Assembly: GCA_023664345.1 (NCBI GenBank)
Contig: JAMPFQ010000015.1
Coordinates: forward strand, 32,130-96,129
DNA: 64,000 nucleotides
DNA from: Lachnospiraceae bacterium
Lineage (GTDB): Bacteria > Bacillota > Clostridia > Lachnospirales > Lachnospiraceae
Direction: 5' to 3'
Numbering within the stretch: the first letter of the stretch is position 1; each line of letters begins with the position of its first letter. A program made the position numbers and the translations under genes. Under the pieces are notes generated by a model that saw nothing but the letters and a program-made list of their open reading frames with translations, was not told the origin of the DNA and did not search any database. Positions 1-9,002 of this stretch are shown here, piece after piece.

Positions 1-1
1 A

Positions 2-1243
2 GTAGCAATGATGATTGCAAAAATACTGGACGCTTTTACGGATATTATTTTTGGCCATTTTATCGACCGCATGAAAGGCGGCAAGGAGAAATACTACAAA
101 TGGCTGATTTATATGGGAGTCCCGGCGGCGGTAATCACGATTCTGCTGTTTACGGTTCCGGGAGCTGCGGGAGATTTGCCGGCGCTCATTTATGTCTGTA
201 TCACCAATATCCTTTTCACGGCTGTTATTTATACCATGATTTCTACGCCATATGCGGCGATTATGGTTATCCGTACCAACAGTCAAAGTGAACGGAACAG
301 CATAGGCGTGTTCCGTGCGGTTGGGAACTATGGCGCGGGTATGATTATCTCCATTGCGACAATTCCCCTGACAAACGTATTGGGCGGAACTCAGAGTGCA
401 TGGATAAAGTATGGAGTGATCATTGGCCTGGCAATCCTTCTTCTCTTTTTGGTCAGTTGGAATAATTTAAGGAAAGCAAAGTTTGCGGATGAGGCAGGGA
501 CAGGGAATCAGTCGGAAGCAGCGGAGGAAGAAACAGGGTCATTTGCGGATTCTCTGGGCATGCTGGTACATAACAAGTATTGGATCATTGTACTGCTGTT
601 CAACCTGATCACACAGATTACAAATTCGCTGACCGGGTCTGCAGGAACTTATTACTGTAAGTGGATTTTCGGAAATGACAACCTTGTGGCGATTCTTGGC
701 TCGGGAGGTATGATTGCGACTGTGATCGGTTTTATCCTTTCCAAACCAATCATTAATAAAGTCGGAGTGCGTAATACGATTTATTTCGGGCTTATAGGTG
801 CGGCTCTCATGGCGGGTATCCGCTGCTTTGCACCATCAAATTTCGTTTTGTATATGGTGACCGGACTGATCGGAAGTTTTGTCCAGATACCGCTTATGTG
901 TCTGTACGGCGTTCTGTTGGCAATGGCTGTAGACTACAATGAATGGAAGTATGGCAAACGGCTTCTTGCGATCTCTTCAGGCGCTATCGGATTTGGAAGC
1001 AAAGTGGGCGGCGGTATCGGTACGCTCCTGCTGACAGGTATTTTGACACTCGGCGGATATGAAGCGACACTGGCAGTTGCAACCGACTCTATGAGGATGT
1101 CGATTTATGCACTTGGAAATTATGTGCCGTTGATCATCAATTTGCTCATGTTTGCTATTTTTACGCAGTTCGATCTTGAGAAGAAACTTCCGCAGATTCA
1201 TGCGGACCTTGAGGAGCGCAGAAAAGAAAAAGCACAGAACTGA
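2..1243 (+). CDS. GPH/MFS-type sugar:cation symporter (5' partial)
   Basis: Membrane transporter of the glycoside-pentoside-hexuronide (MelB-like) family, which imports sugars with Na+ or H+. The visible 411+ residues are strongly hydrophobic, with about ten membrane segments, and open with a family-typical cytoplasmic loop (DAFTDIIFGHFIDR, compare the D-x-x-x-D-P-x-x-G-x-x-x-D signature). No stop precedes the first ATG at base 8, and family members run to about 450-470 residues, so some 40-50 N-terminal residues are probably off the left edge. The C-terminus is a charged cytoplasmic tail. A rho-independent terminator follows directly. The substrate cannot be read from the sequence; a glycoside is plausible because a rhamnosidase lies 5 kb downstream, but the two are not in one operon. 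Confidence 0.85.
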   Translation, partial: VAMMIAKILDAFTDIIFGHFIDRMKGGKEKYYKWLIYMGVPAAVITILLFTVPGAAGDLPALIYVCITNILFTAVIYTMISTPYAAIMVIRTNSQSERNSIGVFRAVGNYGAGMIISIATIPLTNVLGGTQSAWIKYGVIIGLAILLLFLVSWNNLRKAKFADEAGTGNQSEAAEEETGSFADSLGMLVHNKYWIIVLLFNLITQITNSLTGSAGTYYCKWIFGNDNLVAILGSGGMIATVIGFILSKPIINKVGVRNTIYFGLIGAALMAGIRCFAPSNFVLYMVTGLIGSFVQIPLMCLYGVLLAMAVDYNEWKYGKRLLAISSGAIGFGSKVGGGIGTLLLTGILTLGGYEATLAVATDSMRMSIYALGNYVPLIINLLMFAIFTQFDLEKKLPQIHADLEERRKEKAQN

Positions 1244-1252
1244 TTTATGGGA

Positions 1253-1285
1253 GGCTGCCTGTAGAGTAAAACAGGCAGCCCTTTT
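1253..1285 (+). terminator. Rho-independent terminator of the symporter gene
   Basis: Perfect hairpin GGCTGCCTGT / ACAGGCAGCC with an 8-nt loop, followed by CTTTT, 9 nt after the stop codon. Confidence 0.85.
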
Positions 1286-1421
1286 CACGGATTTGTTACA
1301 TTTCCTCCGCGTTTGGTGCGGGATCATGCCTGTACGCGCTAAATCCGGCGCAGAAATCATCCGATAACGCATATAGGAAGAAGCGGTATCAAAAACAGCT
1401 TCGGGACAGGAGGCGGAACGG

Positions 1422-2270
1422 ATGGATACCATGATCTCGGGATATACGAAACATGCGGGGAATCTTGTTCAGGCATATGGGGACAGTCGGTCTGCGGGCA
1501 CGGAAAATGCGGAGGTGTCCTTTGCCCGGACCATGCAGGAACGCGGGGCGGATGGCGCCGCGATGCAGGGTGTGCGCTCTCCTCAGGAGATGTCCATGGA
1601 GGAATACAGGCAGTATATCGCCCAGAAGATCCGGCAGATCCCCGTTCACCCCAGCCGCAGGAACGAATACATCTCCGTGACCATTTCGGAGGAAGGATAT
1701 GCGGCCATGAAAAACGATCCGGAGTATGAAGCCTGGGTGCTGAACGATCTGCGGTCAATATGCTCCCGGCCGGGTTTCTGTTTTGGAAGCGGCGATAAGG
1801 TTTATACGGATATTTCCTATGGAGCGACCAAGGAGGAATGTCATACGGATACCTGGACGGTTCCCACAAGGAGCGCCAGTGACCGCGCCAGGGAACGGCG
1901 GGAGGAGAACAGGCGCAGGCTGGCAAAGCGGATCAAAAAGCAGAAGCTTCAGAAACAGCTTCGGGAGATCGCGTTCCAGCGCCAGCAGCAACAGAGAGCG
2001 CTGGTAAAAAAGCTGATCCGGCACAGGCAGGAGATGGAAAAAGAGAACCGCCAGCGTTGGAAAAAGACAGCGCTGAAAGATAAGCCTGACGGCTCCAGAG
2101 TGCTGGAGACCACCATGAAGCAGAAGACCATCGAGAAGATCACAGAACGGGATGTGATCCGGGTGGAGGAAGTACTGCGGGAAATGCAGTTTCAGCAGGA
2201 GATGATACAGCAGAGATTTTTTGAGGATGGGAATTTCTATGGGTTCCAGATGTGGCTGATGAACGGTTGA
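1422..2270 (+). CDS. Unknown protein with Arg/Gln-rich coiled coil
   Basis: 282 residues, not confidently recognised; it loosely resembles DUF6033-type Lachnospiraceae proteins. Residues about 60-150 look like a small folded alpha/beta domain (it contains EYISVTISEEGY and YAAMKNDPEYEAWVL). Residues 150-245 are a charged helix rich in R, K, Q and E, with runs such as RQQQQRALVKK, probably a coiled coil. The C-terminus is aromatic. There is no signal peptide and no membrane segment. The start is set by GGAGG eight bases before ATG 1422. It converges on another unknown gene across a shared terminator. Cytoplasmic location is inferred. Confidence 0.7.
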   Translation: MDTMISGYTKHAGNLVQAYGDSRSAGTENAEVSFARTMQERGADGAAMQGVRSPQEMSMEEYRQYIAQKIRQIPVHPSRRNEYISVTISEEGYAAMKNDPEYEAWVLNDLRSICSRPGFCFGSGDKVYTDISYGATKEECHTDTWTVPTRSASDRARERREENRRRLAKRIKKQKLQKQLREIAFQRQQQQRALVKKLIRHRQEMEKENRQRWKKTALKDKPDGSRVLETTMKQKTIEKITERDVIRVEEVLREMQFQQEMIQQRFFEDGNFYGFQMWLMNG

Positions 2271-2272
2271 AC

Positions 2273-2322
2273 AAAGGAACTGCTGCCTGGGCAGATATTT
2301 TGCCATTGCAGCAGTTCCTTTT
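2273..2322. terminator. Bidirectional terminator between convergent genes
   Basis: Inverted repeat AAAGGAACTGCTGC / GCAGCAGTTCCTTTT around a 21-nt loop. The A-tract and T-tract on opposite flanks let it serve both converging genes. Confidence 0.85.
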
Positions 2323-2332
2323 GTTGTCTGTA

Positions 2333-3433
2333 TCAGACGGCAAGCCATCTCTCAAACCGCGCCTGGGCTTGTGCAAGCCAGCCTTTTCCCAGGCTGCCCT
2401 GTGAGCTCAGGCTGGCAAAGAAAGATGCGGCATCAGTATAACTTACATTCTTATATATGGAAGAAAGCCTTGTTTCATCCATGGTCTTTTTCCAAGATCG
2501 ATACCCGGCGGCAGCTTCTTCGTAATAATTCAGTTCTTTTCCCTGGGATACCGTTCCGGAAAAGCTGTTCAGTTTCTGATCAATGCGCCTGTGCAGGTCG
2601 ATGAATTTCTGACCCCATCCCATTTCACCGTTCACGATATGCTGGTTCAGTTCCTGAAGTTCCTGATACAGGTCGGGAGCCTTTTCTTTCAAAATATCGC
2701 TCTCGTTTACATAATCATCGGGAGCGCCTGCCAAAGGTCCCTTTTCAATGTGGTATGTGACCTTTCCGCCCTCTGAGACGGTTCCGTTGACGCCGTATTT
2801 GGCAATGGTTTCCATGGCGGCCATAAAATCCTGCGCATGCCCGTCATCCAGATAGTTTTCCGCCAGAAACCGGGCTTCCTCCAACCCGAACGAGATGGCG
2901 TCCCTGCGCTGCACCTCCGTCATTCCCGACATGTCGTGGGGCAGCAGGTAATTACTGATAATGCCGTTTGCGGCCTTTACGATATGTTCCGGGGCATTCT
3001 CCAGGCTGTCATAGAGCTGCTTGTTGGTCTGGATATTGGGAATGACCAGCCGGTGGGTGTTCTCCAGATGGACGATGCTTTCCTCCATCAGCGCCTGTTT
3101 TCTGGCGCGTTCCGCCTGATATTCCTCGGTCTGTTCCCAGCTTCTGCTTTTGGCCTGTTCCCGGATGCTCTGTGCCAGAGCGTCCAGGCCGTCCCCGGAG
3201 AATTCCACTATCACGTTTTCCCCGTACTGGCTGGAAATATCTTTCATTGCCTGTAAAGCTTCCTCTTTGGACATAGGATCCATAATCTTGTTGCCATTTT
3301 CGTCGGTGGTCCGGAGGTCATATCTGACCAGGGTATCTTTGGGTGCAAATCCTGCCCCGCCGGAGCCGTAACTTTTCAGCTGCTCCGTTCCCGCGTAAAA
3401 CCGGCTGTAGTCCGGTGTGAGGTTCATTGACAT
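2333..3433 (-). CDS. Unknown 366-residue helical protein
   Basis: No family recognised. The protein is soluble and mostly helical, with a short Gly/Ser-rich stretch near residue 20-27 (SYGSGGAGF), a charged helical part near 70-115 (EQAKSRSWEQTEEYQAERAR), and Asp/Glu-rich segments. No signal peptide, membrane segment or catalytic motif is visible. The longer open frame extends to 3577, but the real start is most likely ATG 3433 (MSMNLTPDY), because GGGAGG lies 7-8 nt upstream on the minus strand and the upstream part has no such site. It faces the 1422 gene across a shared terminator; with nothing else in common, no function is proposed. Confidence 0.7.
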   Translation of the reverse strand: MSMNLTPDYSRFYAGTEQLKSYGSGGAGFAPKDTLVRYDLRTTDENGNKIMDPMSKEEALQAMKDISSQYGENVIVEFSGDGLDALAQSIREQAKSRSWEQTEEYQAERARKQALMEESIVHLENTHRLVIPNIQTNKQLYDSLENAPEHIVKAANGIISNYLLPHDMSGMTEVQRRDAISFGLEEARFLAENYLDDGHAQDFMAAMETIAKYGVNGTVSEGGKVTYHIEKGPLAGAPDDYVNESDILKEKAPDLYQELQELNQHIVNGEMGWGQKFIDLHRRIDQKLNSFSGTVSQGKELNYYEEAAAGYRSWKKTMDETRLSSIYKNVSYTDAASFFASLSSQGSLGKGWLAQAQARFERWLAV

Positions 3434-3570
3434 AGCGCTATCCTCCCTGATTTTGTCCAACAAATCCTTTAAATTTTCATCGTCATTTTCGTATGGAATC
3501 TTTAGGAAAATGTAACGAACGGATATTTTCCATAATTCTGTTCCACACATCCCGGAAATATGGTACAATG

Positions 3571-3722
3571 TCCGCAAAGGGCAGAGTCAAGTACCCGAGA
3601 AAGCAGATGCCGTGCTTGCACGAGCAGATGCTTTCTCGGGGATTTGACGAGCGAGAGCGACAAAGAATGCGTTGCATTCTTGGAAAACCAAAGGTTTTCA
3701 GGGTCTCTGCCCTGTAACTTGC
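3571..3722 (+). repeat. Family C structured element, copy 1
   Basis: Multi-helix element. The outer stem is GGGCAGAG (3579-3586) with CTCTGCCC (3705-3712). A second arm pairs CCCGAGAAAGCA with TGCTTTCTCGGG and encloses two CAGATG copies flanking CGTGCTTGCACG. Two further small hairpins follow (AGAATGC/GCATTCT and GAAAACC/GGTTTTC). The leading part (CGCAAAGGGCAGAGTCAAGT) recurs at about 3741-3761 as a second partial copy. Related elements lie at 16903-17140 and, inverted, at 31095-31320. It fills the gap between two divergent genes. Function unknown. Confidence 0.75.
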
Positions 3723-3799
3723 GGAAACATGGCATAATATTCGCAAAGGGCAGAGTCAAGTAGGATTGTTTTATATTCCTGAAAGGATAAGATATAGAG

Positions 3800-6073
3800 A
3801 TGAAATTAATGTTAGATGCCATATTTTTGCTGATGATGGGGCTGATGTGCCTGTGCATCTATCAGACCGGAAAGACAGAGGGCAGGCTGGCAAGAACAGT
3901 ATCCGTTTTCCTGTGCATGGTATTGGTGATGCTGACGGTAAATGCGATCGCAGTCCTGTCAACGAACTATTTCGTGGCAAGTATCGCGATCAACGCGTAC
4001 TATGCCTGCATTGACTGGACGCTGATCTGTATGCTGCATTATATAGAAGAGTACACGCAGGTGTTCCGGGACAGCCTTACCGCCAGGAGCATTGTCTATG
4101 GCGCTGCTGCTGCGGATACTTTGATGGTGGTATGCAATATATTTCTGAACTTTCTGTTCCAGGTGGAAGCTGTTGCCGTGGGAGATGAGATTTTTTATAT
4201 AGCGGCGGGATATCAATGGCCCTTTGTGTTCCATTTTGCGGTGGCATATCTCCTGACCCTGTTCGGCATGGCCGCGCTGATCGTCAAGGTGGCAAAGACG
4301 CCCAGGTTTTACCGGGTGCAGTATCTGGTGGTATTGGGGCTGTTTGCGCTGACGTTCGTGGCAAGCATTGTGAACTGGCATCTGAAAAGCTTTGTGGATC
4401 CATCGGTATTTTTTTATGTGATCATGTCGGCGGCGATCTGTTATTTTTCCCTGTTCTACGTGTCCAGAGGACTGATCGAGCGGACCATGACCTTTGCCGT
4501 CAATGATATGAGCGAGATGGTGTTCTGTTTTGACCTGTGGGGAAAATGTGTCTTTGTGAACAAGAGGGTCTCGGCGGATTTTCAGCATATGGATATCAGG
4601 GAGGCGGCGGAGAGGGAATTTAAACCCTGGTTCGAGAGCCACAGGGAGGATCAGCGGGATAATTTCCAGTGGGTGGAAAAGCGGCTGGTGGATGGCCATA
4701 TCCGGCATCTGGAGAATGTGTATCATAAGCTGACGGATTCCCGGGACGAACGCATCGGTTATTTTTTCGTGGTGACGGACAGGACGGAGGAGATGGAGAC
4801 CTTTCGGAAAGAGCATTACCGGATGTCTCACGATGAACTCACAGGGCTTTACAACAGGGCGTATTTTTATGAGCAGGTGGAGAACACCGTGAGGCAGAAC
4901 CGGAACAAAAAATATTACCTCATGTGCACCAATATCTCCGGCTTTAAGATCTACAACCAGCTGTTCGGTGAGGCCAGCGGCGACGATGTGCTGCTGACCC
5001 AGGCGGAACTGCTGAGAAAGACCACCGGTATCGCGGAGATCTACGGACGCCTGTCCGGGGATGAGTTCGGGCTGCTGATCCCGGAGGAAAACTTTTCGGA
5101 GGAAGCCATCAACAGGCATACCCGCACCATGCAGAATGAATTCAGCAATTCCCTTTACCGGATGCATATCTACGCAGGCGTGTACGTGATAAACGACAGG
5201 GAGGAATCCGCCGCCCAGATGTGCAGCAAGGCCAAGATGGCTATCGATTCGATCAAGGATGAGTACGATACTTTTTTCGCCTATTTTAACGAACAGCTTC
5301 TGGAGAAGACTTTGTACGAGAGAAGGCTTGTGGGTGAACTGGAGAAGGCTCTGGAGGAAGAGCAGTTCTGCATTTTCCTGCAGCCCCAGGTAAGGGCGGA
5401 CGGCACGGTGGCAGGGGCGGAAGCACTGGTTCGCTGGCAGCATCCGGAAAAGGGGTGGATCCTGCCGGGAGATTTTGTTTCCGTGTTCGAAAATACAGGG
5501 CTGCTCTGGAAAGTGGATAAATATGTCTGGGAGGAGGCGGCAAGGCGCCTGAAAATATGGCAGTCGGCGCAGAAGGAGGACTGGCACATTTCCGTGAACA
5601 TTTCGCCGGGGGATTTCTATCATCTTGATATTTACAGGACGTTTACGGAACTGGTGGAGAAGTACAGGATAGAGCCCAGCAGCCTTAAGCTGGAGATCAA
5701 GGAATCCATGTTCATGAAAGAGGTGAAAAATAAGCTGACAGTGCTGCAGAAGCTGCGGGACTATGGATTTGAAGTGGAGATTGACAATTTTGGGGACGGG
5801 TATTCTTCCCTGAACATCCTGAAAGATATCCATCTGGATGTGCTGAAGATGGATATGAGTTTCCTGCGCGGCAGCAGGCAGCCGGAGCGAAGCTGGGCGA
5901 TCATCCAGACCATCGTGGATCTGGCCAGGGATCTGGATATGAGAGTGGTGACCGAGGGAGTGGAGACCGAGGAGCAGGTGGAACGGCTGAAAGCTTTCGG
6001 CTGCGAACTGTATCAGGGCTACTACTTCGCGAAGCCCATGCCGGTGGATGAGTTTGAGGATAGATACATGTAA
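3800..6073 (+). CDS. Membrane GGDEF-EAL cyclic-di-GMP protein
   Basis: 757 residues. An N-terminal membrane region (about 1-225, some seven hydrophobic segments) is followed by a PAS-like linker (about 230-340), a GGDEF domain (about 350-490) and an EAL domain (about 510-755). The GGDEF signature reads SGDEF (residue about 417), a variant sometimes still active. The EAL motif (GAEALVRW, about 540) and the LEIKES and TEGVE motifs are kept, but the usual IDDFG is IDNFG (about 659), so one metal-ligand Asp is Asn and hydrolysis may be weakened. It probably turns a membrane or extracellular signal into c-di-GMP synthesis, breakdown or binding. A close paralogue lies at 22331. The ribosome site before ATG 3800 is weak (AAAGGA, about 13 nt away). 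Confidence 0.85.
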   Translation: MKLMLDAIFLLMMGLMCLCIYQTGKTEGRLARTVSVFLCMVLVMLTVNAIAVLSTNYFVASIAINAYYACIDWTLICMLHYIEEYTQVFRDSLTARSIVYGAAAADTLMVVCNIFLNFLFQVEAVAVGDEIFYIAAGYQWPFVFHFAVAYLLTLFGMAALIVKVAKTPRFYRVQYLVVLGLFALTFVASIVNWHLKSFVDPSVFFYVIMSAAICYFSLFYVSRGLIERTMTFAVNDMSEMVFCFDLWGKCVFVNKRVSADFQHMDIREAAEREFKPWFESHREDQRDNFQWVEKRLVDGHIRHLENVYHKLTDSRDERIGYFFVVTDRTEEMETFRKEHYRMSHDELTGLYNRAYFYEQVENTVRQNRNKKYYLMCTNISGFKIYNQLFGEASGDDVLLTQAELLRKTTGIAEIYGRLSGDEFGLLIPEENFSEEAINRHTRTMQNEFSNSLYRMHIYAGVYVINDREESAAQMCSKAKMAIDSIKDEYDTFFAYFNEQLLEKTLYERRLVGELEKALEEEQFCIFLQPQVRADGTVAGAEALVRWQHPEKGWILPGDFVSVFENTGLLWKVDKYVWEEAARRLKIWQSAQKEDWHISVNISPGDFYHLDIYRTFTELVEKYRIEPSSLKLEIKESMFMKEVKNKLTVLQKLRDYGFEVEIDNFGDGYSSLNILKDIHLDVLKMDMSFLRGSRQPERSWAIIQTIVDLARDLDMRVVTEGVETEEQVERLKAFGCELYQGYYFAKPMPVDEFEDRYM

Positions 6074-6140
6074 CTGCGCAAGGCCAGGCAGATCGAACCG
6101 GAAATGTGCGATGAGTGTCGCGAGAGCCAGACACCGGGAA

Positions 6141-6234
6141 AACAGTCTCGGAACGACAAATGCAATGTGCCTTTGGATATTGAAGTGGAGAGAACGGAAT
6201 AAGTTCCTGCAAGCAGGAACTGGAATTAGGAGAA
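6141..6234 (+). repeat. Family A leader element, copy 1 (degenerate)
   Basis: Starts AACAGTCTCGGAACG and ends in GGAATTAGGAG, the ribosome-binding site of the rhamnosidase gene 7 nt further on. The expected GAGAC arm is decayed. Just before the tail lies a perfect hairpin AGTTCCT-GCAA-GCAGGAACT, one of the optional hairpins of this family. Confidence 0.65.
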
Positions 6235-6240
6235 GATACT

Positions 6241-8952
6241 ATGCTGCACATAGAAAAGATCACAGTAGATCATACACAGGATCCCGTCGGGGTGACCGGG
6301 ACGCCGGGTTTTGCCTGGATCCTCTCTTCCGACCGGCGCAGTACCATGCAGGCTTCCTACCGCCTGGAAATCGCACTGGACGAGGAATTTTCCCGGAAAG
6401 TCTTTGAGATAGAGGAGGAAACGGAACGCTCCGTTCACCACAGATACGCAGACTTCCTGCTGCAGTCGCTGACCAGATACTACTGGCGGGTGGAGGTTAT
6501 GGACAACCATGGGGAGAAGAGCGGTTTCTGCGCTCCCGGCAGTTTCGTCACCGGACTGATGGGACAGGGGGAATGGAAAGCGGAGTTCATCTCGGCGGAA
6601 TCGGAAGCGGACAAAGATAATTCCAGGGGCACATATCTCAGAAAGCAGTTTGCCAAAAAGGGGAAAGTCAGGGAGGCTTACGTCTGTTCCACGGCCCTGG
6701 GGCTGTATCAGCTGTACTTGAACGGCACGCGCATCGGGCAGGATGAGATGACGCCGGGCTGGACTTCCTATCACAAGCACCTCTGCTATCAGGTCTATGA
6801 TGTGACAGAGCAGCTGCAGGGATCGGAGCCGGAATGCTGTCTTGGCGCTCTTCTGGGGGCAGGCTGGTACAAGGGAGAGATGGGATTTCTTCACCTGCGG
6901 AATTACTATGGGACAAGGACCGGACTTTTGTGCCAGCTTCGGATCGTCTACGAGGATGGAAGCGTGGAGGAGATCTGTTCCGATGAAAGCTGGCAGGGGA
7001 AAGATTCGCCTGTTCTGTTTTCCGAGATCTATGACGGGGAGATCTATGATGCCCGGCTGGAGACGGAGGGCTGGTGCAGTCCCGGGATACCGCAGAACCG
7101 CTTCGGTGCAGGCGCACAGGACGATGGCTGGAGGGCAGTTTCCGTGATTCCCTTTGACAAGAGTGCGCTGACTTCACAGTTTGCGGGAAAAGTGGGGCGC
7201 ATGGAGGAATTTCCGGCAGGAAGGCTTTTTACCACTCCCAAGGGCGAACTGGTGGCGGATTTCGGGCAGAACATGTCCGGCTGGGTCATGGGCGTGCTGC
7301 ATAACACGAAAGCGGGGGACAAGCTGGAGATTCGCTGCTTCGAGACGCTGGATAAGGACGGGAACGTCTACAGGGAGAACCTGCGGGCGGCGAAAGCGAC
7401 CTATGTCTATTATTGCAAAGGTGCGGAAAGGGAAGAATACTGTCCCCATTTTACCTATATGGGATTCCGGTATGCCCATATCGCAAACGTCCCCTGTCAG
7501 ATAAGAGAGGAAGATATCAGAGCCTGCGCTCTGTATTCCCGGATGGAACAGACGGGATACTTTCACTGCTCCGATCAGGCCTTAAACCAGCTGTGGTCCA
7601 ACATCACCTGGGGGCTTAAGAGCAATTTCCTGGACATTCCCACGGACTGTCCCCAGAGGGATGAGCGTCTGGGTTGGACCGGGGACGCCCAGATCTTCTG
7701 CAGGACCGCAAGCTACATTATGGACACATACCTGTTTTATGAAAAATGGCTCCGGGATGTGGCGGCGGATCAGACCCCCGAGGGCGGTGTGCCCCATGTG
7801 GTGCCGGATATCATCACGCCCTATATCGGAAAGGTGGAGGACTGGCTTTTGAGCCAGGGAACCCATTCCGCGGCGGCATGGGCGGATGTGGCGGTGCTGA
7901 ATCCCTGGAACCTTTATCTTACGTTCGGGGACGAGCAGATTCTGAGAGACCAGTATGAGAGCATGAAAGCCTGGATCCGTTTTATGGAATCCCACGGGGA
8001 CGGCATTACCTGGAATTACAGGCTGCAGTTTGGCGACTGGGTGGCGCTGGATGCGGAGGAGGGCAGCTATTACGGAGCCACTCCCACGGAACTGACCTGC
8101 GCCGCTTACTACGCTTATTCCACAGGGATTTTTGCCAAGATAGCGGAGATCCTTGGGGCTGCGGAGGATGCCGCTTCTTTCGGTGCGCTGGCGGAGAGAA
8201 TCAGGAAAGGGTTTGGGGAAATCTATTTCGATCCCGCCACAAAGGGGATGAAAGTGCAGACCCAGACGGCACATATCATTGCTCTGTGCTTTGGCCTGAC
8301 GCCGGAGGAGTACAGGCCGCAGACGGTCAGGGAACTGTTAGATCTGCTGGCAAAGGAGAACGGGCATCTGGTGACGGGATTTGTGGGGACGCCTTATTTT
8401 CTTCATGCGCTCAGCGGGAACGGACATCTGAAAGAGGCCTATGATCTGCTCTTGAAAGATGATTTTCCCTCCTGGCTGTATCAGGTCAGGCAGGGGGCGA
8501 CCACGGTCTGGGAGCATTGGGACGGCATCAGGCCTGACGGAAGCATGTGGAGTCCCGATATGAATTCCTTTAACCATTATGCCTACGGCGCGGTGGGCGA
8601 GTGGATGGCAAGGGTGATGGCGGGGTTGGAGATCCAGGAGTGCGCACCGGGCTATCGCAGACCCCTGCTGTATCCTCAGCCCGGAGGAGGGCTGGACTTT
8701 GTCACCGGGCGGTATGAGTCGCAGTATGGTACGGTGGAGTGCAGCTGGAAGCTGGCCGGGAACCGGCTGGAGGTCAGCTATCAGATTCCCGCAAACACCA
8801 CGGCGGATATCCGCCTGGATCATGTGGTCTCCGTGGAGGACTTTGACGGAATGGCGTATCATGTGGACGGAAACGGCACGCTGACGGCGGAGGCAGGCTC
8901 CGGGACGTACCGGGTGCGCGTGGTCTTGGGAGAGGGAGACCGCACATACTAA
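6241..8952 (+). CDS. Alpha-L-rhamnosidase, GH78
   Basis: 903 residues, typical of GH78. It releases terminal alpha-L-rhamnose from plant glycosides or rhamnogalacturonan fragments. The architecture is N-terminal beta-sandwich and carbohydrate-binding domains (about 1-420), an (alpha/alpha)6 catalytic barrel (about 430-760) and a C-terminal beta domain. The hallmark DCPQRDERLGWTGD lies near residue 468 and keeps the Glu assigned as general acid in characterised GH78 enzymes; the proposed general-base Glu is in TTVWEHWDG (about 753). There is no signal peptide, so it acts in the cytoplasm on imported oligosaccharides. The start is fixed by AGGAG at the end of the upstream family A element. It appears monocistronic, with an independent small unit after it. 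Confidence 0.93.
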   Translation: MLHIEKITVDHTQDPVGVTGTPGFAWILSSDRRSTMQASYRLEIALDEEFSRKVFEIEEETERSVHHRYADFLLQSLTRYYWRVEVMDNHGEKSGFCAPGSFVTGLMGQGEWKAEFISAESEADKDNSRGTYLRKQFAKKGKVREAYVCSTALGLYQLYLNGTRIGQDEMTPGWTSYHKHLCYQVYDVTEQLQGSEPECCLGALLGAGWYKGEMGFLHLRNYYGTRTGLLCQLRIVYEDGSVEEICSDESWQGKDSPVLFSEIYDGEIYDARLETEGWCSPGIPQNRFGAGAQDDGWRAVSVIPFDKSALTSQFAGKVGRMEEFPAGRLFTTPKGELVADFGQNMSGWVMGVLHNTKAGDKLEIRCFETLDKDGNVYRENLRAAKATYVYYCKGAEREEYCPHFTYMGFRYAHIANVPCQIREEDIRACALYSRMEQTGYFHCSDQALNQLWSNITWGLKSNFLDIPTDCPQRDERLGWTGDAQIFCRTASYIMDTYLFYEKWLRDVAADQTPEGGVPHVVPDIITPYIGKVEDWLLSQGTHSAAAWADVAVLNPWNLYLTFGDEQILRDQYESMKAWIRFMESHGDGITWNYRLQFGDWVALDAEEGSYYGATPTELTCAAYYAYSTGIFAKIAEILGAAEDAASFGALAERIRKGFGEIYFDPATKGMKVQTQTAHIIALCFGLTPEEYRPQTVRELLDLLAKENGHLVTGFVGTPYFLHALSGNGHLKEAYDLLLKDDFPSWLYQVRQGATTVWEHWDGIRPDGSMWSPDMNSFNHYAYGAVGEWMARVMAGLEIQECAPGYRRPLLYPQPGGGLDFVTGRYESQYGTVECSWKLAGNRLEVSYQIPANTTADIRLDHVVSVEDFDGMAYHVDGNGTLTAEAGSGTYRVRVVLGEGDRTY

Positions 8953-8967
8953 ACGGAAAAGCGTTGA

Positions 8968-8996
8968 TTGACAAAATAAGACATGCAGAGTAAAAT
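8968..8996 (+). promoter_or_regulatory. Promoter of the small 9-kb RNA unit
   Basis: Consensus -35 TTGACA (8968-8973), 17-bp spacer, -10 TAAAAT (8991-8996). One of the best matches in the window, and it serves only the small unit that follows. Confidence 0.8.
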
Positions 8997-9002
8997 GTAG
9001 TT

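Noticed and set aside
977-1432. 151-codon minus-strand open frame over the symporter 3' end
   Set aside because: Antisense to the transporter and its terminator, Cys/Arg-rich without domain character.
3502-3858. Several overlapping open frames on both strands at 3.5-3.9 kb
   Set aside because: They are read-throughs of the family C element; similar spurious frames appear at each other copy.
3959-5833. Long open frame on the minus strand (624 codons) inside the GGDEF-EAL gene
   Set aside because: It is antisense to a clear GGDEF-EAL protein, has His/Pro/Gln-rich translation without motifs and no ribosome site; a by-product of codon bias.
6141-6234. Riboswitch of a known class in front of the rhamnosidase gene
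   Set aside because: No known aptamer consensus was recognised, and the same element precedes seven other unrelated genes, which does not fit a metabolite-specific switch.
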